A DNA stretch of 64,000 nucleotides, taken from assembly GCA_016758965.1 (NCBI GenBank), contig JAEPRB010000034.1:178735-242734 (forward strand), given 5' to 3'. This document shows positions 45,959-59,603 of this stretch, piece by piece. The translations under genes and the position numbers were made by a program. Origin of the DNA: Circinella minor. Lineage: Eukaryota > Mucoromycota > Mucoromycetes > Mucorales > Lichtheimiaceae. The notes under the pieces are model-generated. The model was given only the letters and a program-made list of their open reading frames with translations, was not told the origin of the DNA and ran no database searches. Position 1 is the stretch's first letter. Each line of letters opens with the position of its first letter.

Positions 45959-48526
45959 ATGTTTTTTTATATCCTCTTATAGCTTGATTGAGAACTTATC
46001 GTTATCTCTTTTTCTTTTTCGTTTCTTTTTTGCTTCCATGTTTAAGATGGGTGAAGAAAAAATAAAAAAGAAAAAGAAATAGAGAGGAGTACTACATATT
46101 GTTATTATTTTTACAATAATAAGTATGTTTGGAGGAGAATAAGGGGGTGTTGGAAAGGGGAGTGAGGATACAAGAGAATAATCTATGCTATATTTGATAT
46201 AGAGTGAAGACACAGTAAAACGGATAAACTAAAAGCGAGGAGCGATCAAAGAAAAAAAAGAGTGAATGAATGAAAAAAAAGTGACGGTCTTGGTTATATC
46301 GAGCAGTTTTTTTTTCTGCTGCACACGTCACTTTTCTTTCATGACGGACAGCATATTCATGGAAAAAAAAAGTTGCGAAGCGGCTTCCTTATTTTTGAAA
46401 GGGGAGAAGGAGTGAGGGCTTTTATGTCGAAAATGTACAATAGGAAAAGTGGTGAAAAAAAGAAGGTATTAAAATGATTTGGGAAGAAAAGGGATGGAAG
46501 CTGATTAATTCTAGATAAGGGGGAAAAGAAGCGTTTTTTTTTCAATTTGTTTGAATTGGATTACAGAAAAAAAAATCAGAATATTTGCTGCCACCAACAA
46601 AATCGACCGAGATCGGTCGATCTTATTTTATAGCTAACTAATGCATATACATATATATACGCATAGATATACAGATACAAAAGAAAATGACGTATATAAA
46701 TGACTAGGAACTTTTCACTAATTCATTTTTTTCTTTTATTTCCTTTTTCTTCAACCGTGGTATGTAGGAGGTATGAGTTTATTCAGTACAGTGTATCCTA
46801 ATCACTGTGCAAGTGCTCCCGTTACAAACAATACGCGTTCAAAAGGTCTTCAGTTGGGCATGGCAACGATGTCTGGTCCAATGACTCCAGGACTATCTGG
46901 ATTACCATCCACATCCTTGACATTATCATCACTGGCAAATAATAGCAACAACATCAACAACAACTTTGCAAATAGTAATAATAACTCCTCAGTACCATTA
47001 TCTCAAACAGGTAGTCGAAAGCGACCCCAAGGACTTCATCTTGGTAGTTTACCTTCGTCTGTATCTGCACCTGGACCATTTTCTGCACCAACAGTTGCCA
47101 TGAATAATCAGCAATTTAATCCATTCTTTTCAAACATTCGACAAAATATGGAACTGAGCCATGGTAGTATTAAAGAACGATTTCCAATCCGATTACCTTC
47201 TTCTTCTAGTTGCCAAGTGGATATGGCAACGGGTCGTGTTACTAAGAGACAGTTGCGACAAGGACTTTCAGTTGTACCCACTTGGTTACGTGACATGTTT
47301 AATTCAAACGAGGGACCTAGAAAATTGGCAGAACTATATGAAGTCATAGAACGAACAGAACAACGTCGATTACAAAGTGTGATGGCGCATCATTCAAAAG
47401 TAACTACTAATTTGGAAGAGCATCCATTTAGTATCGTTGCTGGTATTGAAATGGGTGCATTAAATCGATACACGAATATATGGCCATTCGGTAAGCTATT
47501 TATCCATAAGTAGGAGAAGAAGAAGAAGAAGAAAAGTTCTGAATGTTTTATATATAAATATGCTGCATTTTATATAATAGAATATACTCGAGTGAAGCTA
47601 AAATCATATGCTCCTGGATCTACCGGATATATAAATGCCAGTTTTATCGAATATATCGACTGTGATCCTGCAACTATTGCATCCCCCTCTGCTTCATTGG
47701 AAAATAGTGTACCAGCTTTAAGAAGCTTAAATGATCAACGTAACATATCACCTACTGGACGTCATTATCGTCGGTATATTTCAACTCAAGGTCCTTTACC
47801 TACTACATTCGGTGATTTTTGGACGGTCGTTTGGGAACAAGAGACCCGCGTTATTGTTATGTTGACTAAAGAAGAAGAAATGAATCGAGTAAGTTAAAAA
47901 TAACTTGGGTACTAAATAGGTGAGGGAGAAAAAAAAAGCAACTAAATTTTTATACTGTGGATGTTTAGATCAAATGTCATCGTTATTGGCCATCCAACAT
48001 TGGTGAATTTATCATATATGGTCCAGTTAAAGTAACCCTAATATCTGAAACTACTCATGCCTCTTCTTCACCATCACCAGAAACAACTGAAGATCAAACA
48101 TTAATTCGAGAATTTGCTATTGAAAAAGAAGGTCAAGAAAGACGAACGGTACATCATATCCAATATATGGGATGGATGGATTTTGGAGTACCCGATGACC
48201 CTGTTGGTACATTAGAGCTCGTCAAGTTAGCGGACGAAATACAATCGAAATGGGAACAGCAAAAGGCAGGACCCATGATTGTTCATTGTTCAGCAGGATG
48301 CGGTCGTGCTGGTGCTTTTTGTGCTATAGACACAGTGATACATCGATTGCGATCATCTTCATCTTGCTTAGAAAGGCTTTGTGAAAGTGAACGATTAGGA
48401 GAATTGGATATGATGTATCAAACAGTAGCAAAATTCCGAGAACAACGTGTTAGTATGGTACAAACTTTGCGACAATTTGTTTTTTGTTATGAAGCCATTC
48501 TTTGGTGGATTTTGGGCTATGGTTGA
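44939..48526 (+). CDS. Tyrosine-specific protein phosphatase with rhodanese domain (Ptp2/Ptp3, Pyp type)
   Basis: Four exons (44939-45869, 46768-47490, 47581-47888, 47969-48526) give 839 residues. The N-terminal disordered region is rich in Gln, Ser, Thr and Pro. A rhodanese-like domain follows with [20 protein letters not shown] and [19 protein letters not shown]. After a linker the PTP domain has [61 protein letters not shown] and the P-loop [17 protein letters not shown] with catalytic Cys and Arg. In yeasts these proteins dephosphorylate MAP kinases of stress and cell-wall pathways, and the rhodanese (CH2) domain docks the kinase. The WPD position reads DFGVPDD, with the catalytic Asp replaced in register by a V-P-D-D order. 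Intron 1 is 898 bp, far longer than any other here. Confidence 0.92.
45918..45950. repeat. (TA)16 microsatellite in phosphatase intron 1
   Basis: Uninterrupted TA repeat about 50 bp after the donor of the long first intron; the longest perfect dinucleotide run in the window. Confidence 0.8.
46277..46335 (+). other. Nested hairpin in phosphatase intron 1
   Basis: Outer arms AAAAGTGACG (46277-46286) and CGTCACTTTT (46326-46335) are perfectly complementary over 10 bp. Inside them AGCAG (46302-46306) pairs with CTGCT (46316-46320) around a T9 loop. The element also contains palindromic CACGTCAC-type sites, so it could act as RNA structure or as paired bZIP-like binding sites. Confidence 0.5.
46602..46621 (+). 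promoter_or_regulatory. 20-bp palindrome in phosphatase intron 1
   Basis: ATCGACCGA-GA-TCGGTCGAT is a perfect 9-bp inverted repeat with a two-base centre, 147 bp before exon 2. GC-rich symmetrical sites like this are typical of dimeric transcription factor binding, and it lies where an internal promoter for a shorter, rhodanese-less product would be. Confidence 0.45.
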
Positions 48527-49114
48527 AAAAAAAAAGTTTTCTCTCATTTAAATAATTACAAACTTGCATTCTATTCCTTTCCTTTCCTTTCCCCTATAAA
48601 AAAAAACTTTTCAATGCACACACACACACACACACACACAACATTCAAAACGTTTTTCATTTTCGCATCCATGTTTTTTTTGTCACTTACACTTACCCAC
48701 TTACAATCTTTCACATAAGCACACTTTTTGATATTCAAATGTTTTTTTTTTCTTATTATTTTGCTTTTTTTCCACAAAAAAAACCCCCCCATTAAAAATG
48801 ACTAAGAAAAATGGGCAAAGGGAGGAGAGAGCACTTTTTTTTTACAATTCTTTTTATAAATTTCTAAAAAAAAAAAGTAGTTTGGAATGATGGTAAGAGA
48901 GATTGACACATATCACTACAATTTTACACAACCAACCAACCAAATGTTTATATATATATATATATATAAAGAGACAAAATTTAAATTGTATGAGTTCGCG
49001 CATATTTAGTAAAGTAAAAAGGAAAAAAAAGTTGTTTGAATAACGGATAATGATTGATGTAATCGATGAGGATGAGATAAAGAGGAAAGAGAGGAAATAA
49101 TAATGATCTTGTTT
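48527..49114. other. Convergent 3' spacer with CA repeat
   Basis: 588 bp between the convergent phosphatase and UBC13 genes. Contains (CA)12 at 48617-48640, a TA run at 48953-48967 and several T8-T10 tracts. No gene seen. Confidence 0.6.
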
Positions 49115-50076
49115 TTAGTTTTGAGCATACATTCTAGTCCATTCCCGTGCTAAATAATAATAATAATAATAGTAATAATTTGACTTAGTAACACCGACTC
49201 CCATTAACTTTTAAACTTATTCCTCTTCCTTTAAAATATACATTACCAGTAGCAATAGCAGCTTCATCATTTTCCTTCCAATGTTGTGCAACGTCGTTGG
49301 CAAGTGGATCATCTGGGTTAGGAGCAGATAACAATGCTTGAATAGACAACAGAACTGTTCGAATCTGAAGTGCAGGTGACCATTTATCTTTTTTTTTTTT
49401 TTTTTTTTTTTTACATTTATAACTTAGTAATTGATTTCAAATGAATGTTGTGTGTATATATGTGTATGCGACCCTCCTTCCTTCTCTTTTTCTGAATAAA
49501 TATATATTGATACACCACACACATACAACGAACTTTCTACTCTTTTTATTTATTTTACCTTTAAGAATATCCAAACAAATTCGACCAAGTTTATCAATGT
49601 TGGGATGGTAAATCTTTGTTAAGAAACGAACTTTGGGCGGTGCCATTGGGTATTCATCGGGAAGAAATAATTCCAATCGAAATACACCACCTAAATAACC
49701 CCATTATTCAATTTGTTAGTTCAATGCAATGTTTTTTCTTAGAAAAAAAAAAAACAAAAAAGAAAAAGATATCTTTATAATAATAATAATATAAAAATGT
49801 GTAAATCCAATAATTACGATAATATCGAACCTTCAAAAGGTGATTGGGTTGGACCTGCAATAATCACATCAAAGTATCGCAAATTGTCTTCATGAGGTGT
49901 AGCACTAATACCAGGTGCAGGTTCAGCTAATAAACGCTCGGTTTCCTACATTTACATAATTATACATATAGTGAGTCAATATAAAACCGGGAATACTTTT
50001 CTCAAACAAATAATATAATCGTTTAAAATAATAATATAATGAAATTAACCTTGATAATGCGTTTTGGTAAGGCCAT
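49115..50076 (-). CDS. UBC13: Ubiquitin-conjugating enzyme E2 Ubc13
   Basis: Partners with an Mms2-type variant to build Lys63-linked ubiquitin chains in DNA-damage tolerance. Five exons (50050-50076, 49831-49945, 49559-49690, 49247-49387, 49115-49149) give 149 residues, the normal length. The sequence is almost diagnostic: [80 protein letters not shown] with the catalytic Cys, and [20 protein letters not shown], where other E2s lack the [17 protein letters not shown] stretch. Oddities: the first two introns use GTTAAT and GTTCGA donors instead of GTA/GTG. Confidence 0.96.
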
Positions 50077-53000
50077 GTTTTAGGATGGAAATAAAAATAG
50101 AAGAAAAGGGGGTGTGTTTTTCGGTGTTGTTAAAGAGTTCTTTTTTTTATCAATGGAAGTTGAAATATAATCCGCTCAGGAAGATTTAGGTGGCAACACT
50201 TAAAAAGTCACGACAATTATCAACTGGTTTCTCCCTCTCCTTCCCCTTTTTTTTTTGCTAGCCCCTCGAGATATTTAGTGTTTGTATTCTTTTCAATTTC
50301 AATTAAGACTCTGTCGTCTTCTACTTTTTCCAATGATATCACACGTTATGCAGAATATAATAATAGTATCAGTTAACTTATGGATATTTGTATAGACTAT
50401 GGATATCATAAATAAAGCTGATATATCAAAATGACTAGAAATAGAACAGACTTTAACGATATATCTATTCATTGTTTTTAAATATACTTATAAATAATTT
50501 ATAAAATACAGTATTACGTAATATATGTATATAAAATAGTTAAGAGTCATTCTTCTCTGTATTTTTGTATTCGTCATTTGCGCTTCCCAAATTCTCTTTA
50601 CCTTGTTCCCCAATTTTTTTCTCATTTCACTATCATTTTCATTCACGTTTAACAGTTGATACTAACATTATACGTATACTAAAGATAAATCGAGTTTATT
50701 TCTAATAACTAATTGGATACATGTCAATAACAAATGTAGACATTACTTTATACGTAGGGCCTTCCTCAATAACATAAGGAAACTATCTCAACGTACTTGA
50801 TCTTGCTTTTAATAACTATTTCGTTCTGTTCTTCAAAGACAGTTGCATCCAGATGACGATACTTATTGTTTGGATGATTTTGGACAGTAATCACTTTTTG
50901 ATAACTTGCTGAAAATATATACAGCCTGGAAGGTACTCAGAATTATAGCACAAAATGGCTCCGTAAATGCTGGTTCTGTAAAAAAGTAAACTCACTTGAC
51001 TTTATTTGTGGAGTTCATTAGCTGTGTACTATACCTTTCGTTTTTTTTAGCTTTCATAAGTGCAAGGTCAATTATCTTTGAAACTTACAGCATAAAAAAA
51101 TATCAGATGTATTGCAAATAAAAGAGTTCGTCAAGTGTCTCATCAAAATAACCAACAACTTTGTAATTAAATGTAATATTAAACCTTACTCCTTCAAGCA
51201 TACAATATCATTTGGTTTTATTTTCTTGTTGACCCGTATAGACAGAGGTGATTAATAATTAAAGTTTGATAGTTAATTCTATTTGAATTGGCTATTAAAA
51301 ATATCTATCTTTATCTACTATTTAATTCCATTGCAATAACCAAAAAACGAACTATATACAACTCCACATGTAAGTACATAATGGTTTTAAGAACAAGTAA
51401 ATAAACAGAGATCTAGATCAGACAGTCAGAAACAACTATAAAGACGATTCCAACGTCAGGTGTGTGGAATAGGCAGATCGCAGTAAATGAATAAATTCAT
51501 CTCTATCATGGCACAACACCCATCTCATACAAACAGTATTTCAACTTCTTTCATATTATATTATGTTATCAAGTTGTTCAAATTAGCTTAGTAACATAGT
51601 TATACATGTGATCTATTATATAAGAGAGAGGTCATCTTTTTCTTTACGTACAGATTCTCTGGGCAGAATTTGTTTGTAAATATAATATTTTACTGTATAG
51701 CGGCAGCAGTCTAATTTCGATTATTTGTATTATTTTGTATCTATCAATGACTATTATTCTTTATATTATTTATCATACGTACTGAAATTCCTTTTTTAGC
51801 ATATATATTTCGCTCTAATTGATTGTATATTTTTTTTTTATTTAGTAATAAATTTTTGCCTTTTCTGAAAGCTTAAGTATGTTATATTAAACTACTCTAC
51901 TAAGATTGGTATACGCGCTGTTCTTCGTGTTATGAAGACTATTTCTTGAGACCACATATACTTTTCGCTGTTAAACCTTGTCGGTATCAGATCCTCTCAA
52001 TTAGTAATATGCATAATTCGTGCATGCGGATCCCAAATGACCGAATGACATTCTTCGGCCAAAGTAAAACCAGAAAAGTAGACATTTTTAATAACAAGTT
52101 GCTTTTTAATCAAGTACAGCTCATCAATGTTAATTAGTGCGAGAAATATTAGTATTCTGCTACGGCATCTAATTAACAATTTGCTTTACAAAGCTACACT
52201 TTAGCACTATAATAAAAACTATCTTTACAAGTGTTTCTTTTATTTTTAACTATACTGTTATATCAATCGAAATTAATAAAATAAAAGAGACAGTAATAAG
52301 TCAACGAGACCCAAAAGAATAATAAAATATTATCACTATTTATATTAAATCCTAATCAGTGGCCGGGTATATCAATATGTGTGTATGAAACAATGATAGT
52401 CTTCCGATTTGTTAATGACGATGAATAATGACAATGGTATATGTGAACATTATAACCTATACGTTTTGCCGTTGATAAAATAATATATCAACGCAGCTGT
52501 CAAATAGTAACAATAAAGAAGACGGACTTCTTTAATATTAAGAGTCATTGAAACATACCGTAAAATACCAAAATGCCAGTGAAACATATTTGAAGTATGC
52601 TGTATTTAAATATATATTATTAAATGACCGTTATTATGAAGCCATTGTATGTTGGATACAACATATACTATCCATAAATTGCATTGCTACCTCAAAAGAC
52701 CAAAATTATTTTCTACTCAGGGGAGTACATGAACTGGGTCAGCTAACTGAGAAAAAAGTGTTGTTATTGCTGTATTTATGGTATAGCACCAGCAAGAGTA
52801 TTAAAAAAAAGAACAAGCTTATACAACACATCAACAGTTGACATTAACTATATAAAATCAAATGTATTTATAGCTGTTTAGATAAAGAGACTTAAATTGA
52901 GCGAAAGAGGACAGAGAACTTTCGTCATAATATTGGGAGGCAGAAATGGGGAGTGTTCCTCATAATGTAAAAAAAAGTTAACAGATTCTATAAGTTTCTT

Positions 53001-54398
53001 TTGTTCTACTTCTTTATTATTGAACATCATAGTATCAGAAGTATTTGTTTATATATTGTTAATACAATTGTTTATAGATATAATTGTGTTACGTATGTTA
53101 ATATTGTTTTGTAGTTATTCGTGGCACATCTTACACTTATCTTAAAAAGCTTTAAAAGAAAATAGAAAGAAAAATAAATTATATACGTAAATTCTCAATA
53201 TATTGTATTTTCATGCATTTAAAAAAATTACAGTACTACAACACAAATAAACCTGCTTACGTAACAGTTCAAATAATAATAATAGGTAAACGATGCGAGT
53301 ATAACAAATAATTTAACATCGACACAACTTTCCTTACTCAAAAGCAAAAATTTTTGTACATGTATACATAGCAGCAAAACTACAAAAAAAAGGCGGATAT
53401 CATAGCTACGAAGCAGCATAAAGTGGTACTGTTGCGATGATACCATTATGTAGTAATTGAGTGTGGAAATTTTACAAAAGACCTATTTAATGATATTGTT
53501 AATAACTATATGGCACCACATTTTAGGAATAAAAGCAAATACAGTTATAGAAAACAGGAAAGAGATGACATTATTTTTATGTATACAGTCGTCATTTGTT
53601 ACATTTCGTTGGTAGCAAGACCTTTGGAATAACATTAAAAGAGAACATTAGGGGTTAAGCAAGTAAAAGTTCTTGGATAATAAGAAAATAATATATTTTA
53701 TAAAAGACTTTATGTCTGTTTGCGTCACTAAAACTATATGCTGAAGTGAGAGTTCACGTTTTCGATTTGTTTATGCCGAAGCAATTAATAATGTTAGTAG
53801 AGAATAATTTCTCAATTGATCAAAATAATAAGACTAATAGTAATACTTGTTTATTTATTGAACAGAAGATATTGATAATAATAAAGTAGAATGAGATAAG
53901 AGTAACTGGGTGAAGCTATATTAAAAATAAAAGTGAAGAGAATTCACATAATGGTGAACTTGTCACTAAATAAAATAAATCATGAAATAACTTCATTGAA
54001 TGAGGAAATCTCAACGCATATGATATATAAGAAAATATAAATAAATGAATAATAATTTATTGGTTGATAAAAATGGGGCGTAACTAGGCGTAATAAATAC
54101 TCCGGAAGTATGTTTTTACGCTCCCCATTTCTATTCTTAAATAGGAAATTATCATGGTTTCATTTGCATTATGCATAAATCGTACGACTTCAGGAAATTA
54201 CAACAGCAGAAATAATAGTAATATAAAGTCCTTTTTTTTATGGTTTCCAATTTTCTTAATAGCTTTATAGTAAATAAACCAAGAAAAAAAATCAAGGGTA
54301 ATATACAAATGAGGTACAAACATTAGTTGTTTAAAAGTTATTTGTTACAAATTGCCTCCTAATGAGGTTATGAATTCAAAAGCTAAATATTATTTGAT
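50077..54398. other. Long AT-rich region with decayed coding frames
   Basis: 4.3 kb without an intact gene. The UBC13 promoter takes the first 250 bases. A group of broken minus-strand frames lies at 50770-52180 and is listed separately. An imperfect inverted repeat with AAATGGGG and CCCCATTT arms lies at about 54071-54130. A 97-codon plus-strand frame (52548-52841) has a normal residue mix but no recognisable family and no leader, and is not called. Confidence 0.45.
50770..52180 (-). pseudogene. Relic coding segments of unknown origin
   Basis: Minus-strand frames with protein-like composition but stops between them. The first is near 52179-51997 (ELYLIKKQLVIKNVYFSGFT, AEECHSVIWDPHARIMHITN), continuing after one stop as EDLIPTRFNSEKYMWSQEI. 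Another lies near 51200-51120 (GVRFNITFNYKVVGYFDETL), and a third near 50918-50773 after a TTTTCAG (SYQKVITVQNHPNNKYRHLD, then VFEEQNEIVIKSKIKYVEIV). They share orientation and may be one decayed gene or transposon open frame. Not recognised. Confidence 0.35.
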
Positions 54399-55723
<1,325 letters not shown>

Positions 55724-56584
55724 TGTGTTTTTGTGTGAAAATAAACGGAAAGGGAGAAAGAAAGTTAAAAAAGAAGACTAAAGCATTTTTATTTTATAGT
55801 TGGAGATTAAAAAATTATTGTAACGAGAAGTCCGAACGCCCAAAGTTTTATATAATTTAGTTTATTACTGCCTGTATTAGTAATCTAAAGAACAAACATT
55901 CTTTCTATACCCTTTTTTTCAACGTGCTTCTTTGCTTGATAGTAAAATATCTAGCGTGAGAATCGTCTCATGTAATTATTTTTCTGTTGTGATGTTGTGC
56001 AAAAATGTTGTTTCTTAATATGTATATGCTACATACTAATATAAGTGCATAATATCACATAATTCTGTCAAAGGGACACGTAACTATGATTTAATCAAGG
56101 TAAATACTATTCTGATAGAGAAGCGAGGCAATCCCCCCATCGGCTGTTGACTCAAGTGACACCAATAAACCCTTGGTCAGCAGAAATGAGAACACTTGTT
56201 ATGTATATTTCGAGAACCGCGATAAGCTGTAAAAAAAAGGTTTCCAATTTGGGAACCACTTCAATCAATTCCACGGGGGTCTACAAATCCATTTGCGCAA
56301 TTTGCAAATTACATAATTGATTGCTTCCCCAACCTCAACACTCTCCTCCTTTTTCTTTCGATCTAAAAATATACTTTTGTTTTTTTTTTATCATATTGCT
56401 TACACTACTCATATTTATTTATTTTGTTTTTTATCAGTTTCAATGTATGTTTGATGAGTGTTTAGAAAAAAGCAGCGGTATAATTAGGCTTATTATTATT
56501 ATTATTATTATTATTAATGATGCTGATTATAATAATAAAGATAGCGATTTACTGTAGTATAGTGCTCGTAGTCATCTTCTATAA
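55724..56584. other. Spacer between MDR gene and the element remains
   Basis: 860 bp. The left part holds the MDR promoter. Near 56130-56300 there is a GC-richer stretch with a T/C-rich continuation, possibly the flank of the inserted element. An (ATT)n run lies at 56491-56515. No gene seen. Confidence 0.45.
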
Positions 56585-57963
56585 GTTAGAACAGTATTGC
56601 TAAACATCTCACCACAACTGATACTATCAATGCTACCCAATACTTTTATGATTCAGAAGTTGAATTCGAAAGGGAATTGACCGATGCACTGATGCTTTTG
56701 GATTAAAGTGATTTGGTTGCGGTTACTAAAGTATTGGAAAGTCAAGGCAAGAAAATTAGTTACGGTTTGTATCAGTCCTTTTAATTATATATTAGTCTAC
56801 ATGTATTGAATATCAATATTAATATTGCATATATATATATTATATATAGAACGAAGAAAAAACAAAGAATGGGTCCAAGCCCGCATACGCCGAGTAGTAC
56901 CGCCGCCCAAAAAAAACTATAGATCAAGTGTATAATGTAATTATGACTTTTGGTGCATTGAAAGATGCTACAACTCAACAGCCATTATTCACAAAACAGT
57001 CTTGGAAAGAGGCTGAAATTTTTTTGACTCATATTGGGAGTGGATACTTGAGTAATCCTCCTGGAATTTCGCTATATCAAGCTCGAAGGAAAGATAAGTA
57101 CGGTTTAAATGTCTATAGATGCCTACGTGGGACTAACTCATTAGGAGGTGTTTACCAAAATTTAAATCACAGGTTTGGTGCTCCCAATGCTAGTATGAGG
57201 TTGACTATTGCACTAATGACTGAGTATAGAACAAGACACAACTTAGATGTAAGGCAAAAATTAATTTTGAAGTGCGTATTAAATTTCTTACCTTACTCCT
57301 TATAATTTATAACGTGTGTATCAATAGGTTGGTGTTCCGAATCGTACAGGCAAAGCCTACAAAAGTCACTATGATATATGGCTCAAGGACAAAACACAAC
57401 TCTTGTATTGAAAACTCGATGATGCATTACCAAACCACTGGCGAGATTGGAGAAATTCGTCCGCTTGTACAAGCACAACAGAAGTTTTTGACATCAGCAT
57501 GGTTACAGGAGAGCAAATTGAAGACCTTGGTTTTACCAAGTACACTGAAACTGGAAAAAAAAGACCGTAATATAGACTTACTATCACGTCGGCAAGGTAC
57601 TTATTTCTAATACTTCCAGTACATATAGACGCAGAAAAGAAAATATTTCGCGAAATGATCACCGAGTTTTATAATGATGGTTGTGAAGTACCTGAAAATA
57701 AATGGAAACCATTCTCAAGAAAATGGAACGAAATAAAAGCCGACGGTGAGAAGGTGTTTTACAAATTTCCAGAATTATTGAAAAAATATAATGGCCTATA
57801 TAATATGAATATAACTCTAAAGAGAACAAAAATTTTGAATAAAAAATATCTGGACTAGCTTCATCAACCACCTACTATTAATACGCCAATCCCTCGTTTA
57901 CCATCCGCAGCTGTTCAAAACATATATATCACTATGGGAAAGAATCATGTTAGTCACTGTTAA
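56585..57963 (+). pseudogene. C-terminal part of a DUF6729/exonuclease mobile-element-like gene, broken
   Basis: Reading + strand: EVEFERELTDALMLLD, stop, SDLVAVTKVLESQGKKISYG, intron, ERRKNKEWVQARIRRVVPPP, FGALKDATTQQPLFTKQSW, GLNVYRCLRGTNSLGGVYQN, NASMRLTIALMTEYRTRHNL, intron near 57272-57328, NRTGKAYKSHYDIWLKDKTQ. After another stop come DDALPNHWRDWRN, SMVTGEQIEDLGFTKYTE, a further stop and a last piece MITEFYNDGCEVPENKWKPF to about 57963. At least three in-frame stops. The YRCLRGTNS...GGVxQN block is the signature of the C-terminal domain of a repeated fungal family; here the usual two residues between S and GG are reduced. It lacks the whole N-terminal half, which is found on the opposite strand at 60834-64000. 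Confidence 0.7.
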
Positions 57964-58222
57964 ATCTTGTTGATTCTTGTTAAATTTGTTATTCGATGTT
58001 AAATATGTTGTTATTTTCTGTTTAACCCGTTATTACTTGTTAAAACCATTGTTATCTCTTGTTTCAAAAAAACCACCTTGTTATTTCTTGTTTAAGTTTT
58101 GTTAGTTCATGTTATAAAAAAATAGCATTTTATTTCATGTTATAACTCTTGTTATTACATGTTATTATGACTTGATTTGTTATTTTATGTTATAATTCTT
58201 GTCAATCCATGTTAAAATTTTT
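57948..58222 (+). repeat. Degenerate TTGTTA repeat block
   Basis: About twenty irregularly spaced copies of (C)TTGTTA(A/T) or ATGTTA(A/T) in one orientation follow the pseudogene's end directly. Clusters of a short motif just outside the coding part are typical of subterminal transposase-binding repeats. Confidence 0.5.
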
Positions 58223-58689
58223 ATTTACATACAGTATGTTTTATGTCTTATACTTTACTACTTTTTATTGCCATACTAATTTTATTATGTATGATATTTC
58301 TTGTAAATAGGTTGAATAACCTAAACTAATAGTTTGGATATCCATATCTAGGTGTATAAAATACGATCTATTTGTTCTGAATTAGCTTTTTGTTTTGTCT
58401 GTTGAAGCAGAATCCACCGCAAAGGAAAAACTTTGTGGATGCTGAAAAAAAAAGGGCGGCCCTAAAAAAAAGAGCATAACGCGTTTCTTTTTATTCCTTA
58501 CACTTAGATCCACACCACAAATAACAAATTCAAATTCCTTTTATAATGAAAACTAATAAATCCCTTTTAATTCGCTGATTACACATCAAATCGTTTTTTT
58601 TTTATTTTACTTTGGTGCATTTTAAAAAAGAATTACGGAACAAAATAATGGTAACAATAATATCAACGATGAATTGCTTATTCGTCTCA

Positions 58690-59140
58690 TACGGATTGAA
58701 GATTGTTAGCAAGAGAACAGATAGTAACACCTGCACATGAACCACCCCAAGCACGTCCTGTAACAAATAATCGTGATGTACCATATCCTAGCTCTTATCT
58801 TGGCCCTTTTTTTTTTTTTAGTTCGACTACATCTGCAAACGAGGACATTGGCCTTTTATTTAATAGTTTTAATATCATTTATTTACTGATACTTCATGTA
58901 TTACTTTTTTAAAAAATGACATTTTTCATTTTTTATAAGATTCGACAATTACGAACTATTACGCAAGAATTAACAGCTGTTCATTGAGCAAGGGATGATC
59001 AAGTTGGTTATAAAGAACATGATTCTACATTTGAAGTAAATATAAGTCATTTTATACGAGATCAACACTAGCAGATGATGCAGTAACTGTTTGTGGAGAT
59101 GGACGTAGAGGTAGACGTGGGTGTGGATCACGACGTTAAT
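58690..59140 (+). pseudogene. Decayed coding fragments between the repeat blocks
   Basis: Open pieces separated by poly(T) and stops: REQIVTPAHEPPQARPVTNN with RDVPYPSSYLGP, then IRQLRTITQELTAVH, stop, ARDDQVGYKEHDSTFE, and TLADDAVTVCGDGRRGRRGC. Pro-rich linker, short coil and Gly/Arg tail look like the low-complexity C-terminal end of an element protein. Family not recognised. Confidence 0.3.
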
Positions 59141-59603
59141 GAGGTATTAGTGGAACTCCCTTAAGTAACGAAACAACACGCGTATACAGTTCTGAACAAG
59201 ACAACACAAATACTACTTCCGAGGGTAATTGGTTTTTATTATATAATCGTTATACATTAAAATTAAATGATTTTTCTAACGTCTATGAAATTTTACAGTT
59301 GGCTGTCCAGTACCCTCTGCTCGTCGATGTGTCACTCGAATTCAGTAAGTAATGGATGTATAAATTATAGTGATAATAAATATACTAATGACGTTTTTTA
59401 TACACTCATTTATATATAGAACAAAAATATAGTTCTCGATCACGAAAGTGTTGTATGTAACGTAACAGATAAAACAAAATATCTAACTGTATATTATAAT
59501 GTGGATTTATCAGATGAGAGAATAAAGAAGAGAGAAGAAAGAGAGAAGAGCCTAGGAGGAAGGAGAGAGATAAGTGATATGTAAAATGATTATTATGTCA
59601 CTT

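Noticed and set aside
52548..52841. 97-codon plus-strand open frame
   Set aside because: No recognised domain, no A-rich leader, embedded in decayed sequence; kept only as a note in the spacer entry.
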